This document shows positions 21,741 through 31,395 of a stretch of 35,227 nucleotides of DNA, one piece after another. Each line of letters begins with the position of its first letter. Within the stretch, counting starts at the first letter, position 1. Position numbers and translations under genes: made by a program. This DNA is from Aeriscardovia sp. Lineage in GTDB: Bacteria; Actinomycetota; Actinomycetes; Actinomycetales; Bifidobacteriaceae. The notes under the pieces are model-generated. The model searched no databases. It saw only the letters and a program-made list of their open reading frames with translations, and was not told the DNA's origin. The stretch is taken from positions 1 to 35,227 of the forward strand of contig JAGBQH010000009.1 in the NCBI GenBank assembly GCA_017632945.1, in the 5' to 3' direction.

Positions 21741-23762
21741 ATGGGGTTTATGAGGCTGTCTGGAGATTTTGGAAAAAAGGAAACGGAAGAAAAGGGGAAA
21801 GTGAGTTCCTTTTTCTCGCCCCGCCCTTTCTCTCCCTCTCCAAAAAAGATGAGTTTTCTAAATCCTGTGCGCTTGGCAAAAAGGGACGTCTCCTCCGTTT
21901 TTTCCAGTCTTATTTCCCTCGCCGTGCTTTTAGGCCTCATCTTAATTCCAGGCCTTTACGCCTGGTTTAATCTGGGAGGGGAATTCAACCTCTATTCAAG
22001 GACCAAGGATCTAAAAATAGACGTTGTAAACCAGGATGCGGGCTACTCTTCCCCCCTCCTTCCTTTAGGCGTGAACTTTGGGTCCAAAGTGATAGGGGCC
22101 CTGCAAAAGAATCCAAAATTTCTCTGGAGCGAAGAAAGCTTAAGCGTGGCCCAAAGCCAGGTGGAAAGCGGAGAAGCTTATGCGGCCATAGAGATTCCGA
22201 AGGACTTTTCCAAGGGGCTAATGAATATCTTTTCTGATCCCTCTCCCCTAAAAGTAAAATTTCTCGTAAACCAGTCCATCACTCCCCTTTCCCCAAAGCT
22301 GACCCAGGAGGGGGCAGACGACCTTGAAAATGAAGCCAGGCAGGTTTTCGCATCCAGCTCCCTTAAGATCGCGATCTCTTCTTTGGAATCTTTTTCTTCC
22401 CTAAAGCCGGCCTCTTCCCTAAACCTTCTTTCCTCTGCTGCTTCCTCCGCCTCCACTGCTTTGCAAACTTCCAGCCTTGCCCTCCTCGCCTATTCGGGCG
22501 CCCTAAAATCTGCAGGAAGCCTGCTTTCTTTTTCTTCTTCCCAGGCCCTTTCCCTTTCAAATTTGCTAAGGCAAAATCAGGAGAAGTTTTCTTTAACCCC
22601 CATTCCTTCCTCCCTTCCTAAGCTTGCCCCCCTTTCCCTTCCCCTCTTTGGGGAAGTTCAAAAAAAGGTTGAATCTCTCCTCTCTTCCCCCCTCCTTTCC
22701 TCTCCCTCTTTTTCAGATTTGAAAAAGCTCTTGGAAGAAATCGAAAGCCAGATTCAGGGATCCTCTTCTTCCCTCTCCTCACTCTCTTCAGATCTTTCTT
22801 CATCCCTTTCTTCTAGCCTTGAAAGAGTAGAAAAAGTAGAAAGCCAGGTAGAAGAAGAATCTAGGAACCTAAATTCCGCGCTCTCTTCCCTCTCCGCATC
22901 CCTTTCTTCACTCTCCAAAGATTCTTTGGATGCCTCTTCTTCCCTCTCCTCACTCTCTTCAGATCTTTCTTCCCTCTCTTCTCTTGCCCTCTCTCTTTCT
23001 TCCTCCCTCTCCTCTTTTTCCTCTTCACTTTCCAAAGGCCTTCCCTCCCTTCCCTCTTTTGGAAGCCCGCAGGATGCCGCCAGCCTTCTTTCAAGCCCGG
23101 TAGAAGTAAAAGAAATACCCGTTTGGCCCGTTTCTCCCTTTGGAAGCGCGATCACCCCCTTCTACTGCGCGCTGGCGATGTGGATAGGATGCCTGTTGGA
23201 CTGCCTGGTAATAAAGATGAAGTACTCGTACTTAAAAGCCGAAGGCCTGTGGAACCTTAAAAGATGGCATCTTGTAGTCGGAAGGTGGATTTCTATTGAA
23301 TTAATCGCGTTCTTTCAGTGCGAGGTTACGGCTTTGGGGTGCCTTGTCTATATGGGTTCGCAGCTTAAAAGGCCATGGCTTTTTTTCCTGGCGGCCTTTT
23401 TCTGCTCCCTTTCCTTCAGCTCCCTTTCCTACGCCCTGGTAAGAACCTTTGGGGAGGCCGGGAAAATGGTGTGCGAACTTATTTTGATTTTCCAAATTAC
23501 CGCATCTGGGGGAATATACCCCCTAGAGCTCCTTCCTAAAGGAGCCGCAAAAGCATCGCTCTTTCTTCCCGCCACCTGGGCGATAAATGCCATGCGGCCG
23601 TGCGTAGGCGGATCCTCTCTTGGACCATACTGGAAAGGCATCGGAGTTTTAGGGATTTTCTTTGCGGCCGCATGGGTTTTATGCCTCGGGCCGGGTCGGA
23701 TTTTTTCCAGGCTTTCAGAAAGATTCTCCGAGAGCCTGGAATCTGGAGGGCTTAGCGCTTAG
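21741..23762 (+). CDS. YhgE/Pip-type membrane protein, second of pair
   Basis: 673 residues, 4 bases after the first copy, so cotranscribed and probably a partner subunit. Seen: SLISLAVLLGLILIPGLYAWFNLGGEFNLYSR near the N-terminus, extracellular domain with SPKLTQEGADDLENEARQVF, a very Ser/Leu-rich heptad-like linker (about residues 200-450, repeats of LSSLSSD), and a C-terminal membrane domain with LILIFQITASGGIYPLELLPKGAAKASLFLPATWAINAMRPCVGG. About 36 poorly conserved residues precede the family start; ATG 21741, 21750 (better spaced from GAAAGG) or 21849 are all possible. The linker DNA is nearly pure pyrimidine on this strand and holds an exact 40-base direct repeat. The stop overlaps the convergent tadA stop. 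Confidence 0.85.
   Translation: MGFMRLSGDFGKKETEEKGKVSSFFSPRPFSPSPKKMSFLNPVRLAKRDVSSVFSSLISLAVLLGLILIPGLYAWFNLGGEFNLYSRTKDLKIDVVNQDAGYSSPLLPLGVNFGSKVIGALQKNPKFLWSEESLSVAQSQVESGEAYAAIEIPKDFSKGLMNIFSDPSPLKVKFLVNQSITPLSPKLTQEGADDLENEARQVFASSSLKIAISSLESFSSLKPASSLNLLSSAASSASTALQTSSLALLAYSGALKSAGSLLSFSSSQALSLSNLLRQNQEKFSLTPIPSSLPKLAPLSLPLFGEVQKKVESLLSSPLLSSPSFSDLKKLLEEIESQIQGSSSSLSSLSSDLSSSLSSSLERVEKVESQVEEESRNLNSALSSLSASLSSLSKDSLDASSSLSSLSSDLSSLSSLALSLSSSLSSFSSSLSKGLPSLPSFGSPQDAASLLSSPVEVKEIPVWPVSPFGSAITPFYCALAMWIGCLLDCLVIKMKYSYLKAEGLWNLKRWHLVVGRWISIELIAFFQCEVTALGCLVYMGSQLKRPWLFFLAAFFCSLSFSSLSYALVRTFGEAGKMVCELILIFQITASGGIYPLELLPKGAAKASLFLPATWAINAMRPCVGGSSLGPYWKGIGVLGIFFAAAWVLCLGPGRIFSRLSERFSESLESGGLSA
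22762..22972 (+). repeat. Exact 40-base direct repeat inside the second YhgE gene
   Basis: The 40-base unit beginning CCTCTTCTTCCCTCTCCTCA occurs identically at 22762-22801 and 22933-22972. The offset is 171 bases, exactly 57 codons, so both copies encode the same Ser/Leu-rich peptide and recombination between them would stay in frame. Confidence 0.85.
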
Positions 23763-24199
23763 CGCATTTTTTTAAAGCTTTCGCTTAGGATTTTTGAGCA
23801 CTCTTTTTCCTTAAATCCGCCCACCACTTCAGTTTTCCACCCTCCCCGGGCCCCTCGGGCAATATCCCAAACCGACCCGCACGCGCCTTGAACAGGGTCC
23901 CACGCCCCAAATACAATCCTTCCCACTTTAAAGAGCAGGGCGGCGCCTGCGCACATGGGGCAGGGCTCCAAGGTGCAAAAGAGGGTGCAGTCCATGAGGC
24001 CAGCGTTTCCCATCTTCTTTGCGGCCTTTCTCAGGGCTATGGCTTCCGCGTGCAAAAAAGGGGAAGATCTGTCGTTAAAGCCCTCGGAAACAATTTCGCC
24101 TTCCGGATCTGCTACCAGCGCCCCCACCGCAACTCCTTTGGAAAGGCAGGCCAGCTGGATGCACCTTTCCATCAGATCCGATGAGCGCTTTTCAAACAT
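23759..24199 (-). CDS. tadA: tRNA-specific adenosine deaminase TadA-like
   Basis: Zinc deaminase that makes inosine at position 34 of tRNA-Arg(ACG). Seen, numbered from ATG 24199: HAE at 50-52 (zinc ligand His and catalytic Glu) and PCPMC at 79-83 (two zinc-binding Cys) in TLEPCPMCAGA, with GALVAD and the final FGAWDPVQGACGSVWD segment. 146 residues matches TadA length. An in-frame ATG at 24226 would add nine residues, but its purine stretch is too close; AGAGG stands 6 bases before 24199. The region after FGA is less conserved than in E. coli TadA, so a related nucleoside deaminase cannot be fully excluded. The 3' end overlaps the convergent YhgE stop by 4 bases. Confidence 0.85.
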   Translation of the reverse strand: MFEKRSSDLMERCIQLACLSKGVAVGALVADPEGEIVSEGFNDRSSPFLHAEAIALRKAAKKMGNAGLMDCTLFCTLEPCPMCAGAALLFKVGRIVFGAWDPVQGACGSVWDIARGARGGWKTEVVGGFKEKECSKILSESFKKMR

Positions 24200-24283
24200 G
24201 AAGGGCCTCTTTAGATCCACCTTCATTCCTTCTCTGTAACTAAACTATGAATAGGTTATCAGCTAGGAAAAGGATTTTTAATC

Positions 24284-24904
24284 TTGAAGTATTTTGAAAA
24301 ACTTGCCAGAAAGATGAATATCGAAGGGGAAATTGACATGGAGGCCAAGCCCTCCACTTTGGAAGATGAAGAAGTGTACCGCTGCTCCATATTTTCAGTG
24401 CACAAAAAACTCATCGCCCTTCCCAAAAAAGACGGGGGGCGGGAAGTGATAAGGCGCGAGATCGTAGATCACCTGCCGGGGGTCATCTGCCTCGTCCACG
24501 ACCTCGATACCGATTCCTATCTGGTGGAGATGGAGTACAGGGTAGGGCCCGGAAATTTTGTTTTCGGGCTTCCGGCCGGGCTGGTAGAAAGAGGAGAAGC
24601 TCCGCTGGAGACGGCAAAAAGGGAAGTTGAAGAAGAAACGGGGGTAAGGCCCGGAAAAATTGAAGAGATAGAACAGTACGGGGCCTTTTACGCATCAGAA
24701 GGGGCGAGTAACGACAAGGCTTACCTTTTCGCCCTTCATGTTTCTGACATTGAAAATCTCCCGCTCAGGCCGGATGCGGGAGAATTTATAAAGTCTGCAT
24801 GGGTCTCTTTTGAAGAGATGCTTTCTTTGCCCATAAAAAACGCCTCCAGCGCCCTTCTGGTCAGAAACGAAGAGGTAAGGAGGCGGGGAGGTCAGATCTT
24901 GTAG
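24284..24904 (+). CDS. Nudix hydrolase (ADP-ribose pyrophosphatase-like)
   Basis: Complete Nudix box in about residues 98-120, beginning at GLVERGE and ending REVEEETGV, which fits GX5EX7REUXEEXGU exactly. It is preceded by a beta-rich N-terminal domain with [21 protein letters not shown] and followed by [20 protein letters not shown], the layout of ADP-ribose/nucleoside-diphosphate sugar hydrolases. The true substrate is not set. The open frame begins at TTG 24284, with AAGGA about 9 bases upstream; ATG 24314 is an alternative. It is divergent from tadA and its last 13 bases overlap the end of dnaJ on the other strand. Confidence 0.85.
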   Translation: MKYFEKLARKMNIEGEIDMEAKPSTLEDEEVYRCSIFSVHKKLIALPKKDGGREVIRREIVDHLPGVICLVHDLDTDSYLVEMEYRVGPGNFVFGLPAGLVERGEAPLETAKREVEEETGVRPGKIEEIEQYGAFYASEGASNDKAYLFALHVSDIENLPLRPDAGEFIKSAWVSFEEMLSLPIKNASSALLVRNEEVRRRGGQIL

Positions 24905-25827
24905 CGCTCCTCTTTGGCCGCGATCGCCACGCTGGGATCTTTTTCGTCCAGTTCCTTAAGGACGCTTTCTATGTCCTTGGGGGACTTGGGAACGAGGATC
25001 TGCACTTTCAAAAGGAGGTCCCCTTTCGGAGTGGTGGCGCAGCCCCTTCCTTTTACCCTAAGCACCGCCCCAGAGCTCGTGCCTTCCGGAACTTTCACCT
25101 TTAAAAGTTCGCCTGTGATGTCCTTGACTATGACGCTTGCCCCAAGGCAGGCCTGGGAAAATGTCAAAGGTAGGTTTCTGACGAGGTTCTTTCCGTCCAT
25201 GGAAAAAACTGGGTCAGGGGTTATATGCACTTCAAGGTAGAGGTCTCCCCTGGCTCCCGTGACGGGATCCTGGGCTCCCTTGCCCTTTAGTTTTATAGTC
25301 TGGCCGTTTTTTACTCCAGCCGGGATTTTGGTCTTTATAAGAGATCCGTTCACCTTTAAAGACACTGTAGCTCCGGTGACCACCTGAAGGAGGGAGAGGT
25401 CCACGCTAGACTCTAGGTCAAGATCCCTGGGGTCGCTGTAGCGAGAGTACCCCCCGCCGCCTCCTCCAAATTGGCTGAAGATATCGGAAAAGCCGGAGGC
25501 TCTCCCTCCTCCTCCAAACATTGAGCTGAAGATATCGGAAAAGCCGGAGTCGGCTCCGTATCCGCCGGATCCCGCCGTAAACCTGGCTCCGCCCGATCCA
25601 AACTGCCTTATGGCGTCGTATTTCTTTCTCTGGTCGGCATTGCTCAGAACGTCGTAGGCTTCGGAAATATCCTTGAACTTTTCGACGGCCGAGGGGTCGT
25701 GGTTAAGATCAGGATGGTATTTTCTGGCCAGCTTCCTGTAAGCCTTGTTTATCTCATCTTGACTGGCATCCTGCCCTACGCCTAAAACCTTATAAAAATC
25801 CTTATTTAGCCATTCGTTTTCTGCCAT
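24892..25827 (-). CDS. dnaJ: Class B (zinc-finger-less) DnaJ co-chaperone
   Basis: Hsp40 partner of the DnaK encoded in the same operon. 311 residues: J domain (residues about 10-75) with KYHPDLNHD, a Gly/Phe-rich linker with two DIFS repeats ([23 protein letters not shown]), then the two substrate-binding domains ([16 protein letters not shown] ... [43 protein letters not shown]). The four CxxCxGxG zinc repeats are absent, so this is a CbpA-like or class B DnaJ, as in the dnaK operon of bifidobacteria. AGGTGG precedes the ATG. The expected next gene hspR is not present; the Nudix gene converges instead. Confidence 0.92.
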   Translation of the reverse strand: MAENEWLNKDFYKVLGVGQDASQDEINKAYRKLARKYHPDLNHDPSAVEKFKDISEAYDVLSNADQRKKYDAIRQFGSGGARFTAGSGGYGADSGFSDIFSSMFGGGGRASGFSDIFSQFGGGGGGYSRYSDPRDLDLESSVDLSLLQVVTGATVSLKVNGSLIKTKIPAGVKNGQTIKLKGKGAQDPVTGARGDLYLEVHITPDPVFSMDGKNLVRNLPLTFSQACLGASVIVKDITGELLKVKVPEGTSSGAVLRVKGRGCATTPKGDLLLKVQILVPKSPKDIESVLKELDEKDPSVAIAAKEERYKI

Positions 25828-25851
25828 TGGCCACCTGTTGCCTTTTTATTA

Positions 25852-25868
25852 AAACCCCCGCAGGGTTT
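25852..25868 (-). terminator. Possible attenuator between the two J-protein genes
   Basis: On the minus strand AAACCC (25868-25863), loop TGCGG, GGGTTT (25857-25852), then TTAATAAAAA. A 6-bp stem with a poor U-tract; it could lower expression of the downstream DnaJ relative to dnaK-grpE. Confidence 0.3.
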
Positions 25869-26106
25869 AGAAAGTAAAGTACTTCCTTATCGTGTCATAG
25901 AGCTTCCTTTGATCTGGGGTGCTCAAAACGTCGTAGGCTTCCGTTATTTGCTTGAACTTTACGGCAGCCTCCGGATCGTGGTTGATATCCGGATGGTACT
26001 TTCTGGCCAGCTCTTTGTAGGCTTTCCCTATTTCTTCTTCGGAAGCGTCTTGGCTAACCCCCAAAGTCGCGTAGAAATCCTTTCCGGACCACTCAGGTAT
26101 CGTCAC
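25867..26106 (-). CDS. Stand-alone J-domain protein
   Basis: 79 residues consisting only of a J domain: [36 protein letters not shown] with the essential HPD, ending at [10 protein letters not shown]. It is very close in sequence to the J domain of the next gene, so it is most likely a tandem duplication of dnaJ that lost everything after the J domain. The GTG start overlaps the grpE stop (GTGA), which means it is translated within the dnaK operon. A lone J domain can stimulate the DnaK ATPase but carries no substrate-binding domain. It could modulate DnaK or be a decaying copy; the intact HPD and tidy start argue for function. Confidence 0.85.
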   Translation of the reverse strand: MTIPEWSGKDFYATLGVSQDASEEEIGKAYKELARKYHPDINHDPEAAVKFKQITEAYDVLSTPDQRKLYDTIRKYFTF

Positions 26107-26696
26107 TGATCTGCTCCCGCTTCGCCTTCTTCGCTTTGAGGCTGGCTCTCTTCCGGTTCCGTTTCGGGAAGCGGGGAAGAGACGACAACCCGGGCAGCTC
26201 TTACTACTTTGCCGTCCATCTTGTATCCGGCTTCCACCACCGCCTCGAGGACGTCGGAATCTACTCCCTTTTTGGGGTTATGTAAGACAGCCTCGTGCAT
26301 GGAGGGGTCAAAAGCCTCGCCCGCTTCGCCAAACTTCTCTATTCCCAGCTTTGAAAGGGCTTTGTCCATCTGTTTGGAGACGGCCTTCAAAGACTCATCC
26401 ATTTGGCCATGCTCGCGAATGCGGTCCAAATCATCTAAGACGGGAAGGAGGGCTTTTAACGCATCCTCTACCCCCGCCCTTTTGAACTGCTCTCTCTCTT
26501 TGGAGGTTCTGTTGCGAAAGTTTATAAAGTCCGCCCTCTCGCGCTGCAGCGCCTCCAGGTAATCGGCAGCCTCTTTTTTGGAAGCTTCCAGTTCTTTGGA
26601 AAGATCCTCTTCAACGGCGTTATCGAGCTCCTGCTCCAGGGAGTCGAGATTCTCCTCAGAGGCTTTCTTTTCCTCTTCCTCTGAGCTCTCTGCCAT
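26103..26696 (-). CDS. grpE: Nucleotide exchange factor GrpE
   Basis: Releases ADP from DnaK. 197 residues: an acidic N-terminal tail, a long coiled-coil helix ([29 protein letters not shown], family YLxxLQRxxADFxNyrkR), a four-helix part ([11 protein letters not shown]) and the beta domain ([46 protein letters not shown]). The ATG lies 2 bases after the dnaK stop. Confidence 0.96.
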   Translation of the reverse strand: MAESSEEEEKKASEENLDSLEQELDNAVEEDLSKELEASKKEAADYLEALQRERADFINFRNRTSKEREQFKRAGVEDALKALLPVLDDLDRIREHGQMDESLKAVSKQMDKALSKLGIEKFGEAGEAFDPSMHEAVLHNPKKGVDSDVLEAVVEAGYKMDGKVVRAARVVVSSPLPETEPEESQPQSEEGEAGADQ

Positions 26697-26698
26697 CT

Positions 26699-28552
26699 CT
26701 ACTCGTCTTTCTTCTCGTCGTCGTCTACGACCTGGGCGTCTACTACGTCGTCTTCAGGGGCCTGCTGCTGGGAAGCGGGGCCGGCCTGGGAAGATCCGTT
26801 CTGCTCGTAGATGTTCTTGCCGATCTTCTGGGCGGAAGTCATGAGGTCCTCTTGGGCCTTCTTGATGGCTTCCACGTCGTCTCCCTTGAGGGTGTCTTTG
26901 AGGGTGGCGATCTTTGTAGACACTTCGGAAGCCACGTCTGCAGGGATCTTGTCCTTGTTTTCGTTGAGGACCTTTTCTATAGAGTAGGCGAAAGCTTCTC
27001 CCTGGTTGCGGGTTTCGGCATCCTCTTTGCGCTTCTTGTCGTCGGCTTCGTGCTCCTGGGCTTCCTTGACCATGCGGTCGATTTCGTCTTTGGGAAGGGA
27101 AGATCCTCCGGTGATGGTCATGGACTGCTCTTTTCCGGTGCCCTGATCTTTGGCCGAGACGTGCACGATGCCGTTGGCGTCGATGTCGAAAGTGACTTCG
27201 ATCTTGGGAACTCCCCTGGGGGCGGGGGCGATTCCGGTCAGCTCGAAGGTTCCCAGAGGCTTGTTGTCGCGGGCAAACTCCCTCTCGCCCTGGTAGACCT
27301 GTATCAGCACGGATGGCTGGTTGTCTTCTGCGGTGGAGAAGATTTCGCTTCTCTTGGTGGGGATGGCGGTGTTTCTGTCGATTAACTTAGTCATAATTCC
27401 GCCCTTGGTCTCAATTCCGAGGCTAAGCGGGGTGACGTCTATCAAAAGGACATCCTTGCGGTCGCCCTTTATAACTCCGGACTGGATCGCAGCTCCCACT
27501 GCCACCACTTCGTCGGGGTTCACCGACTGGCTTGCATCCTTTCCTCCGGTCAGCTCCTTTACCAGATCTTTTACGGCGGGCATCCTGGTGGAGCCTCCCA
27601 CAAGTATCACGTGGTCTATCTGAGAGACTGTAACGCCTGCATCCGAAAGCACCTGGGAGAAGGGCTTGCGGCACCTGTCGAGAAGGTCGCGGGTCATTTC
27701 CTCAAAGTGGGCGCGGGTGAGAACTTCATCGAGATGCACCGGCCTTCCGTCGGGAGTCATCGCCAGGTACTGCATGGAGATTGTGGTCTCCATCGCCCCC
27801 GACAGTTCCTTTTTAGCCTGCTCGGCAGCTTCCTTGAGCCTTTGAAGGGCGATCTTGTCCTGGGAGAGATCTACCCCGTACTTGTTCTTTACGGTTTCTA
27901 CCAGCCAGTCAATGATCCTCTGGTCCCAGTCGTCTCCGCCGAGGTGGTTGTCGCCGTTGGTGGCCTTCACCTGGATAGTGGAGAAGCCGTCGTCATCCTT
28001 GCCGATTTCCAGAAGGGATACGTCGAAGGTTCCTCCTCCAAGGTCAAAGACCAGTATCTGCTCGTTTTCATTTCCCTTTTCAAGGCCGTAGGCCAGGGCG
28101 GCCGCGGTGGGCTCGTTTATAATCCTTAAAACGTTGAGGCCGGCGATCTTTCCGGCATCTTTGGTGGCCTGCCTTTGGGCGTCGTTAAAGTAGGCGGGGC
28201 AGGTGATGACGGCATCCGTTACAGGCTCACCCAGGTACGCCTCCGCGTCCCTCTTAAGCTTCATCAGGATCTGGGCGCTTATCTCCTGGGGAGTCCACTT
28301 CTTTCCGTCTATTTCCACCGTCCAGTCGGTTCCCATGTGGCGCTTTACAGAGGAAATGGTGCGCTCCACATTGGTAACGGCCTGCCTCTTTGCCACGTCC
28401 CCCACTAAAATTTCTCCGTTCTTGGCGAAGGCCACCACGGAGGGGGTGGTCCTCTGCCCCTCGGAGTTGACTATCACTGTAGGCTGTCCTGCTTCAAGGG
28501 TTGCAATGCAGGAATTGGTTGTGCCTAAATCTATTCCAACCGAGCGCCCCAT
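26699..28552 (-). CDS. dnaK: Molecular chaperone DnaK (Hsp70)
   Basis: 617 residues, full length. Seen: [12 protein letters not shown] phosphate-binding start, [63 protein letters not shown], linker [16 protein letters not shown], substrate-binding domain and a C-terminal acidic tail ending [16 protein letters not shown] lies 7 bases before the ATG. The leader contains a GC-rich hairpin (AGCGCGCCG...CGGCGCT, near 28570-28595) just before the Shine-Dalgarno site. First gene of dnaK-grpE-J-dnaJ. I found neither CIRCE nor a CTTGAGT-N7-ACTCAAG HAIR box upstream. Confidence 0.97.
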   Translation of the reverse strand: MGRSVGIDLGTTNSCIATLEAGQPTVIVNSEGQRTTPSVVAFAKNGEILVGDVAKRQAVTNVERTISSVKRHMGTDWTVEIDGKKWTPQEISAQILMKLKRDAEAYLGEPVTDAVITCPAYFNDAQRQATKDAGKIAGLNVLRIINEPTAAALAYGLEKGNENEQILVFDLGGGTFDVSLLEIGKDDDGFSTIQVKATNGDNHLGGDDWDQRIIDWLVETVKNKYGVDLSQDKIALQRLKEAAEQAKKELSGAMETTISMQYLAMTPDGRPVHLDEVLTRAHFEEMTRDLLDRCRKPFSQVLSDAGVTVSQIDHVILVGGSTRMPAVKDLVKELTGGKDASQSVNPDEVVAVGAAIQSGVIKGDRKDVLLIDVTPLSLGIETKGGIMTKLIDRNTAIPTKRSEIFSTAEDNQPSVLIQVYQGEREFARDNKPLGTFELTGIAPAPRGVPKIEVTFDIDANGIVHVSAKDQGTGKEQSMTITGGSSLPKDEIDRMVKEAQEHEADDKKRKEDAETRNQGEAFAYSIEKVLNENKDKIPADVASEVSTKIATLKDTLKGDDVEAIKKAQEDLMTSAQKIGKNIYEQNGSSQAGPASQQQAPEDDVVDAQVVDDDEKKDE

Positions 28553-28618
28553 CGCGCATCCTCCTTCTTCCAGCGCCGAGACCTTCCCGGCGCGCTCTCA
28601 GTATTTTAAGTTAAAAGA

Positions 28619-28644
28619 GCCCGCGATTATTCCAAAGCGCGGGC
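28619..28644 (-). terminator. Terminator of clpB
   Basis: Minus-strand arms GCCCGCG (28644-28638) and CGCGGGC (28625-28619) with a 12-base loop, followed by TCTTTT. It separates clpB from dnaK, so dnaK should have its own promoter between here and 28553; a weak -10-like AATACT stretch is present. Confidence 0.65.
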
Positions 28645-28672
28645 CGGTTTATTTTTCCCTAAAAAAAGGGGT

Positions 28673-31294
28673 TTAGTCTACCTGGATTATCTTTTTGTCC
28701 CTGCCGTCTTCCAGGGTCAAAAAGTCGTCGTCCCCCCTGTGGTCTACTACGACCTGGGAAGAGGGGAGGACTTTTCCGGAAAGCAGGGCCTTGGCGAGCT
28801 TGTCTCCTACCTGGGTTTGAACCAGCCTGCGAAGCGGGCGCGCCCCATAGGCCGGGCTGTAGCCGACGTTGGCCAGCCAGTCTTTGGCGGGGTCGGTAGC
28901 GGTCAAAACGATGCGCCTGTCTGAAAGGCGGGAGGCGAGCTGGTCTAACTGGATGTCGACGATCTTTCTGAGATCCTGGCGGGTGAGGGGCTGGAACATC
29001 ACTATGTCGTCTAGCCTGTTTAGAAATTCGGGCCTGAAGTGCGCCTTTACCGCATCCATCACGGCCTTCTTCTTTGCGTCTTCATCCATGTCCTGCCTGG
29101 CCATGTATTCGCTTCCCAGGTTGGATGTCATGATGAGGATGGTGTTTTTAAAGTCTACCGTGCGCCCCTGGCCGTCGGTAAGCCTTCCGTCGTCTAAGAC
29201 CTGCAAAAGAAGGTCGAAGACCTCGCGGTCGGCCTTTTCAACTTCGTCAAAGAGGACTACAGAGTAGGGCCTTCTTCTCACAGCTTCGGTCAGCTGCCCC
29301 CCTTCTTCGTAGCCTACGTACCCCGGGGCCGCTCCTATCAGGCGGGAGACCGATGCCTTCTCCATGTATTCGCTCATGTCGATTCTTACCATCGCCCTCT
29401 GGTCGTCGAAGAGAAATTCGGCCAGGGCCTTGGCGAGCTCGGTTTTGCCCACGCCCGTGGGTCCGAGGAACATGAAAGATCCCGTGGGCCTGTTGGGATC
29501 GGAGATCCCGCTCCTTGAGCGGCGCACTGCGTCGCTTACAGAGTGTATGGCCTCCTTTTGGCCTATGACGTGCTTTCCTAAGTAGTCTTCCATGTGAAGC
29601 AGCTTTTCGTCTTCAGACTCCGTCAGCTTCCCCACGGGTATTCCGGTCCATTCCGACACCACCCTGGCGATGCTCTCGGCATCCACGCAGTCGGGAACCA
29701 TCGGCTCCTTTGAAGAGTCGCCTGAGGACTTTTCAGCCTCTTTTTGCACCTCTTCGAGCTCTTTGCGGATCTCGGGGATTTCGCCGTACATAATCCTTCC
29801 GGCCTTTTCAAGGTCGCCAGATCTTGTGGCCTTGTCGGCCTCGACCTTCTTGGCATCCAGCTTTGCCCTAAGTTCTCCTACCTTGTTTCTTCCGCTCTTT
29901 TCGCTGTTCCACCTGGCCTGGAGCCCGCTTAGCTTTTCTTTGGCATCGGCCAGCTCCTTGTTTATCTCTTCAAGGTGCTCTTTGCTCGCCGCGTCTTCGC
30001 TCTTTGAAAGCTGGAGCTGCTCCATTTGAAGGCGGGTGACTTTGCGGGAGAGCTCGTCTATTTCCTCAGGGGAAGAATCTAACTCCATACGGAGGTGCGC
30101 CGCCGCCTCGTCTACAAGGTCTATCGCCTTATCGGGGAGCTGGCGGTCGGTAATGTAGCGGTTGGAAAGGGTGGCGGCGGCTATAAGGGCGTCGTCACCT
30201 ATCGTCACTTTGTGGTGGGCTTCATAGCGCTGCTTTAGGCCGCGAAGGATGGTGATGGTGTCCTCTACGTCGGGTTCTCCTACATAAACCTGCTGGAACC
30301 TTCTCTCAAGGGCCGGATCTTTTTCTATGTTTTCCCTAAATTCATCGAGAGTGGTGGCGCCTATGAGCCTTAGCTCCCCTCTGGCGAGCATGGGCTTAAG
30401 CATATTGCCGGCATCCATCGAGCCTTCTGCGCTTCCGGCTCCTACGATGGTGTGGATCTCATCTATGAAGGTGATAATCTGACCGTCCGAGGCCTTGATC
30501 TCGGCCAAAACGGCTTTAAGCCTCTCTTCAAATTCTCCCCTGTACTTGGCTCCCGCCACCATGGCGGAAAGGTCGAGGGAGATTAGCTTTTTATTTTTGA
30601 GGGTGAGGGGAACGTCTCCTGCCACAATCCTTTGGGCCAGGCCTTCCACCACTACCGTCTTTCCAACTCCGGGTTCGCCCACGAGGATGGGGTTGTTTTT
30701 GGTGCGGCGCGAAAGAATCTGCATGACGCGCCTTATTTCCTGGTCTCTTCCTATAACCGGGTCCAGCTTCCCCTCGGAAGCGGCTTTTGTAAGGTCGGTG
30801 GAGTACTTTTCAAGGGCCTTGTAGTTGTCTTCGGCATCCGGGCTGGTCACATGCCCTTCTCCCCTAACGCTTGGCAAGGCTTTTAGGATAGCTTCTTTTG
30901 TGGCTCCGGCATTTCTGAGTATCTCCCCAGCCTTGTCCTGGCTGGCGGCCAGGGCGGCCAAAAGGTGTTCTGTAGACACGTATTCGTCATCCAGCTCCCC
31001 CATGATCTGGCCCGCTTCGGTCAGAACCTGGTTCAAGGCAGGGGATGCTGTGGGGTTGCCGTTTCCCCCCGTAGCTCTTGGAAGGGAGGCCAGGGCGCTT
31101 CTGACCTTGGTGCCGATGGAGGAGGGATCGGCCTTGACGGCTTCCAAAATTCCCTTCACCAGGCCGTTGTCCATCCTAAGGAGGGAATCTAGAAGGTGTA
31201 GGGGGGTAACCTGGGGGTTTCCCGCAGCTGAGGCGTCCTGGATCGCATCCCCCAGCACCTTTTGCGATAAATTAGTTAGTTTTTCATCACTCAT
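28673..31294 (-). CDS. clpB: ATP-dependent disaggregase ClpB
   Basis: Hsp100 disaggregase that works with DnaK. 873 residues: N-terminal Clp repeat domain, first AAA+ module with Walker A GEPGVGKT (about residue 205), the long middle coiled coil (about 400-520) typical of ClpB rather than ClpC or ClpA, and second AAA+ module with GPTGVGKT (about residue 608) and the sensor region [14 protein letters not shown]. Start ATG 31294; a stop lies just upstream in the same frame. Head-to-head with the copper operon. No HAIR or CIRCE element is visible in the 100-base intergenic region. Confidence 0.97.
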   Translation of the reverse strand: MSDEKLTNLSQKVLGDAIQDASAAGNPQVTPLHLLDSLLRMDNGLVKGILEAVKADPSSIGTKVRSALASLPRATGGNGNPTASPALNQVLTEAGQIMGELDDEYVSTEHLLAALAASQDKAGEILRNAGATKEAILKALPSVRGEGHVTSPDAEDNYKALEKYSTDLTKAASEGKLDPVIGRDQEIRRVMQILSRRTKNNPILVGEPGVGKTVVVEGLAQRIVAGDVPLTLKNKKLISLDLSAMVAGAKYRGEFEERLKAVLAEIKASDGQIITFIDEIHTIVGAGSAEGSMDAGNMLKPMLARGELRLIGATTLDEFRENIEKDPALERRFQQVYVGEPDVEDTITILRGLKQRYEAHHKVTIGDDALIAAATLSNRYITDRQLPDKAIDLVDEAAAHLRMELDSSPEEIDELSRKVTRLQMEQLQLSKSEDAASKEHLEEINKELADAKEKLSGLQARWNSEKSGRNKVGELRAKLDAKKVEADKATRSGDLEKAGRIMYGEIPEIRKELEEVQKEAEKSSGDSSKEPMVPDCVDAESIARVVSEWTGIPVGKLTESEDEKLLHMEDYLGKHVIGQKEAIHSVSDAVRRSRSGISDPNRPTGSFMFLGPTGVGKTELAKALAEFLFDDQRAMVRIDMSEYMEKASVSRLIGAAPGYVGYEEGGQLTEAVRRRPYSVVLFDEVEKADREVFDLLLQVLDDGRLTDGQGRTVDFKNTILIMTSNLGSEYMARQDMDEDAKKKAVMDAVKAHFRPEFLNRLDDIVMFQPLTRQDLRKIVDIQLDQLASRLSDRRIVLTATDPAKDWLANVGYSPAYGARPLRRLVQTQVGDKLAKALLSGKVLPSSQVVVDHRGDDDFLTLEDGRDKKIIQVD

Positions 31295-31356
31295 ATAAAC
31301 ATGCCTTTCTTCTGAGTAGAGATAACTTGGCCGGGGCCTGATTTATTCCTAAAGAG

Positions 31357-31376
31357 TTGTCTACAAATGTAGACAA
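31357..31376 (+). promoter_or_regulatory. cop operator (CopY-type box) upstream of the copper operon
   Basis: Perfect palindrome TTGTCTACA (31357-31365), AA, TGTAGACAA (31368-31376). Its core TACANNTGTA is the known CopY 'cop box' of Gram-positive bacteria. It lies directly upstream of the -10 box TATCAT (31383-31388), so a bound repressor would block polymerase. Autoregulation by the first gene is the obvious inference. Confidence 0.88.
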
Positions 31377-31382
31377 ATGTGT

Positions 31383-31388
31383 TATCAT
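31383..31388 (+). promoter_or_regulatory. copY -10 box, probable leaderless start
   Basis: TATCAT followed by 7 bases and GTG at 31396. No Shine-Dalgarno site. The -35 region would fall inside the cop operator. Confidence 0.45.
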
Positions 31389-31395
31389 TTTTCCC

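Noticed and set aside
22754..23155. Glu/Arg-rich minus-strand frame opposite the second YhgE gene
   Set aside because: Its composition is simply the complement of the Ser/Leu-rich TCT/CTC tract.
25852..25868. Considered as a full terminator between the J-domain gene and dnaJ
   Set aside because: The stem has only six pairs and no real U-tract, so dnaJ is more likely expressed from the same transcript; kept only as a weak attenuator.
26852..27385. Long plus-strand open frame (177 codons) opposite dnaK
   Set aside because: It mirrors the highly conserved dnaK sequence on the other strand; the protein resembles nothing and has no ribosome site.
31357..31395. TTG start for copY giving 13 extra residues
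   Set aside because: The codon is the first base triplet of the operator and lies upstream of the -10 box, so it would not be transcribed from that promoter.
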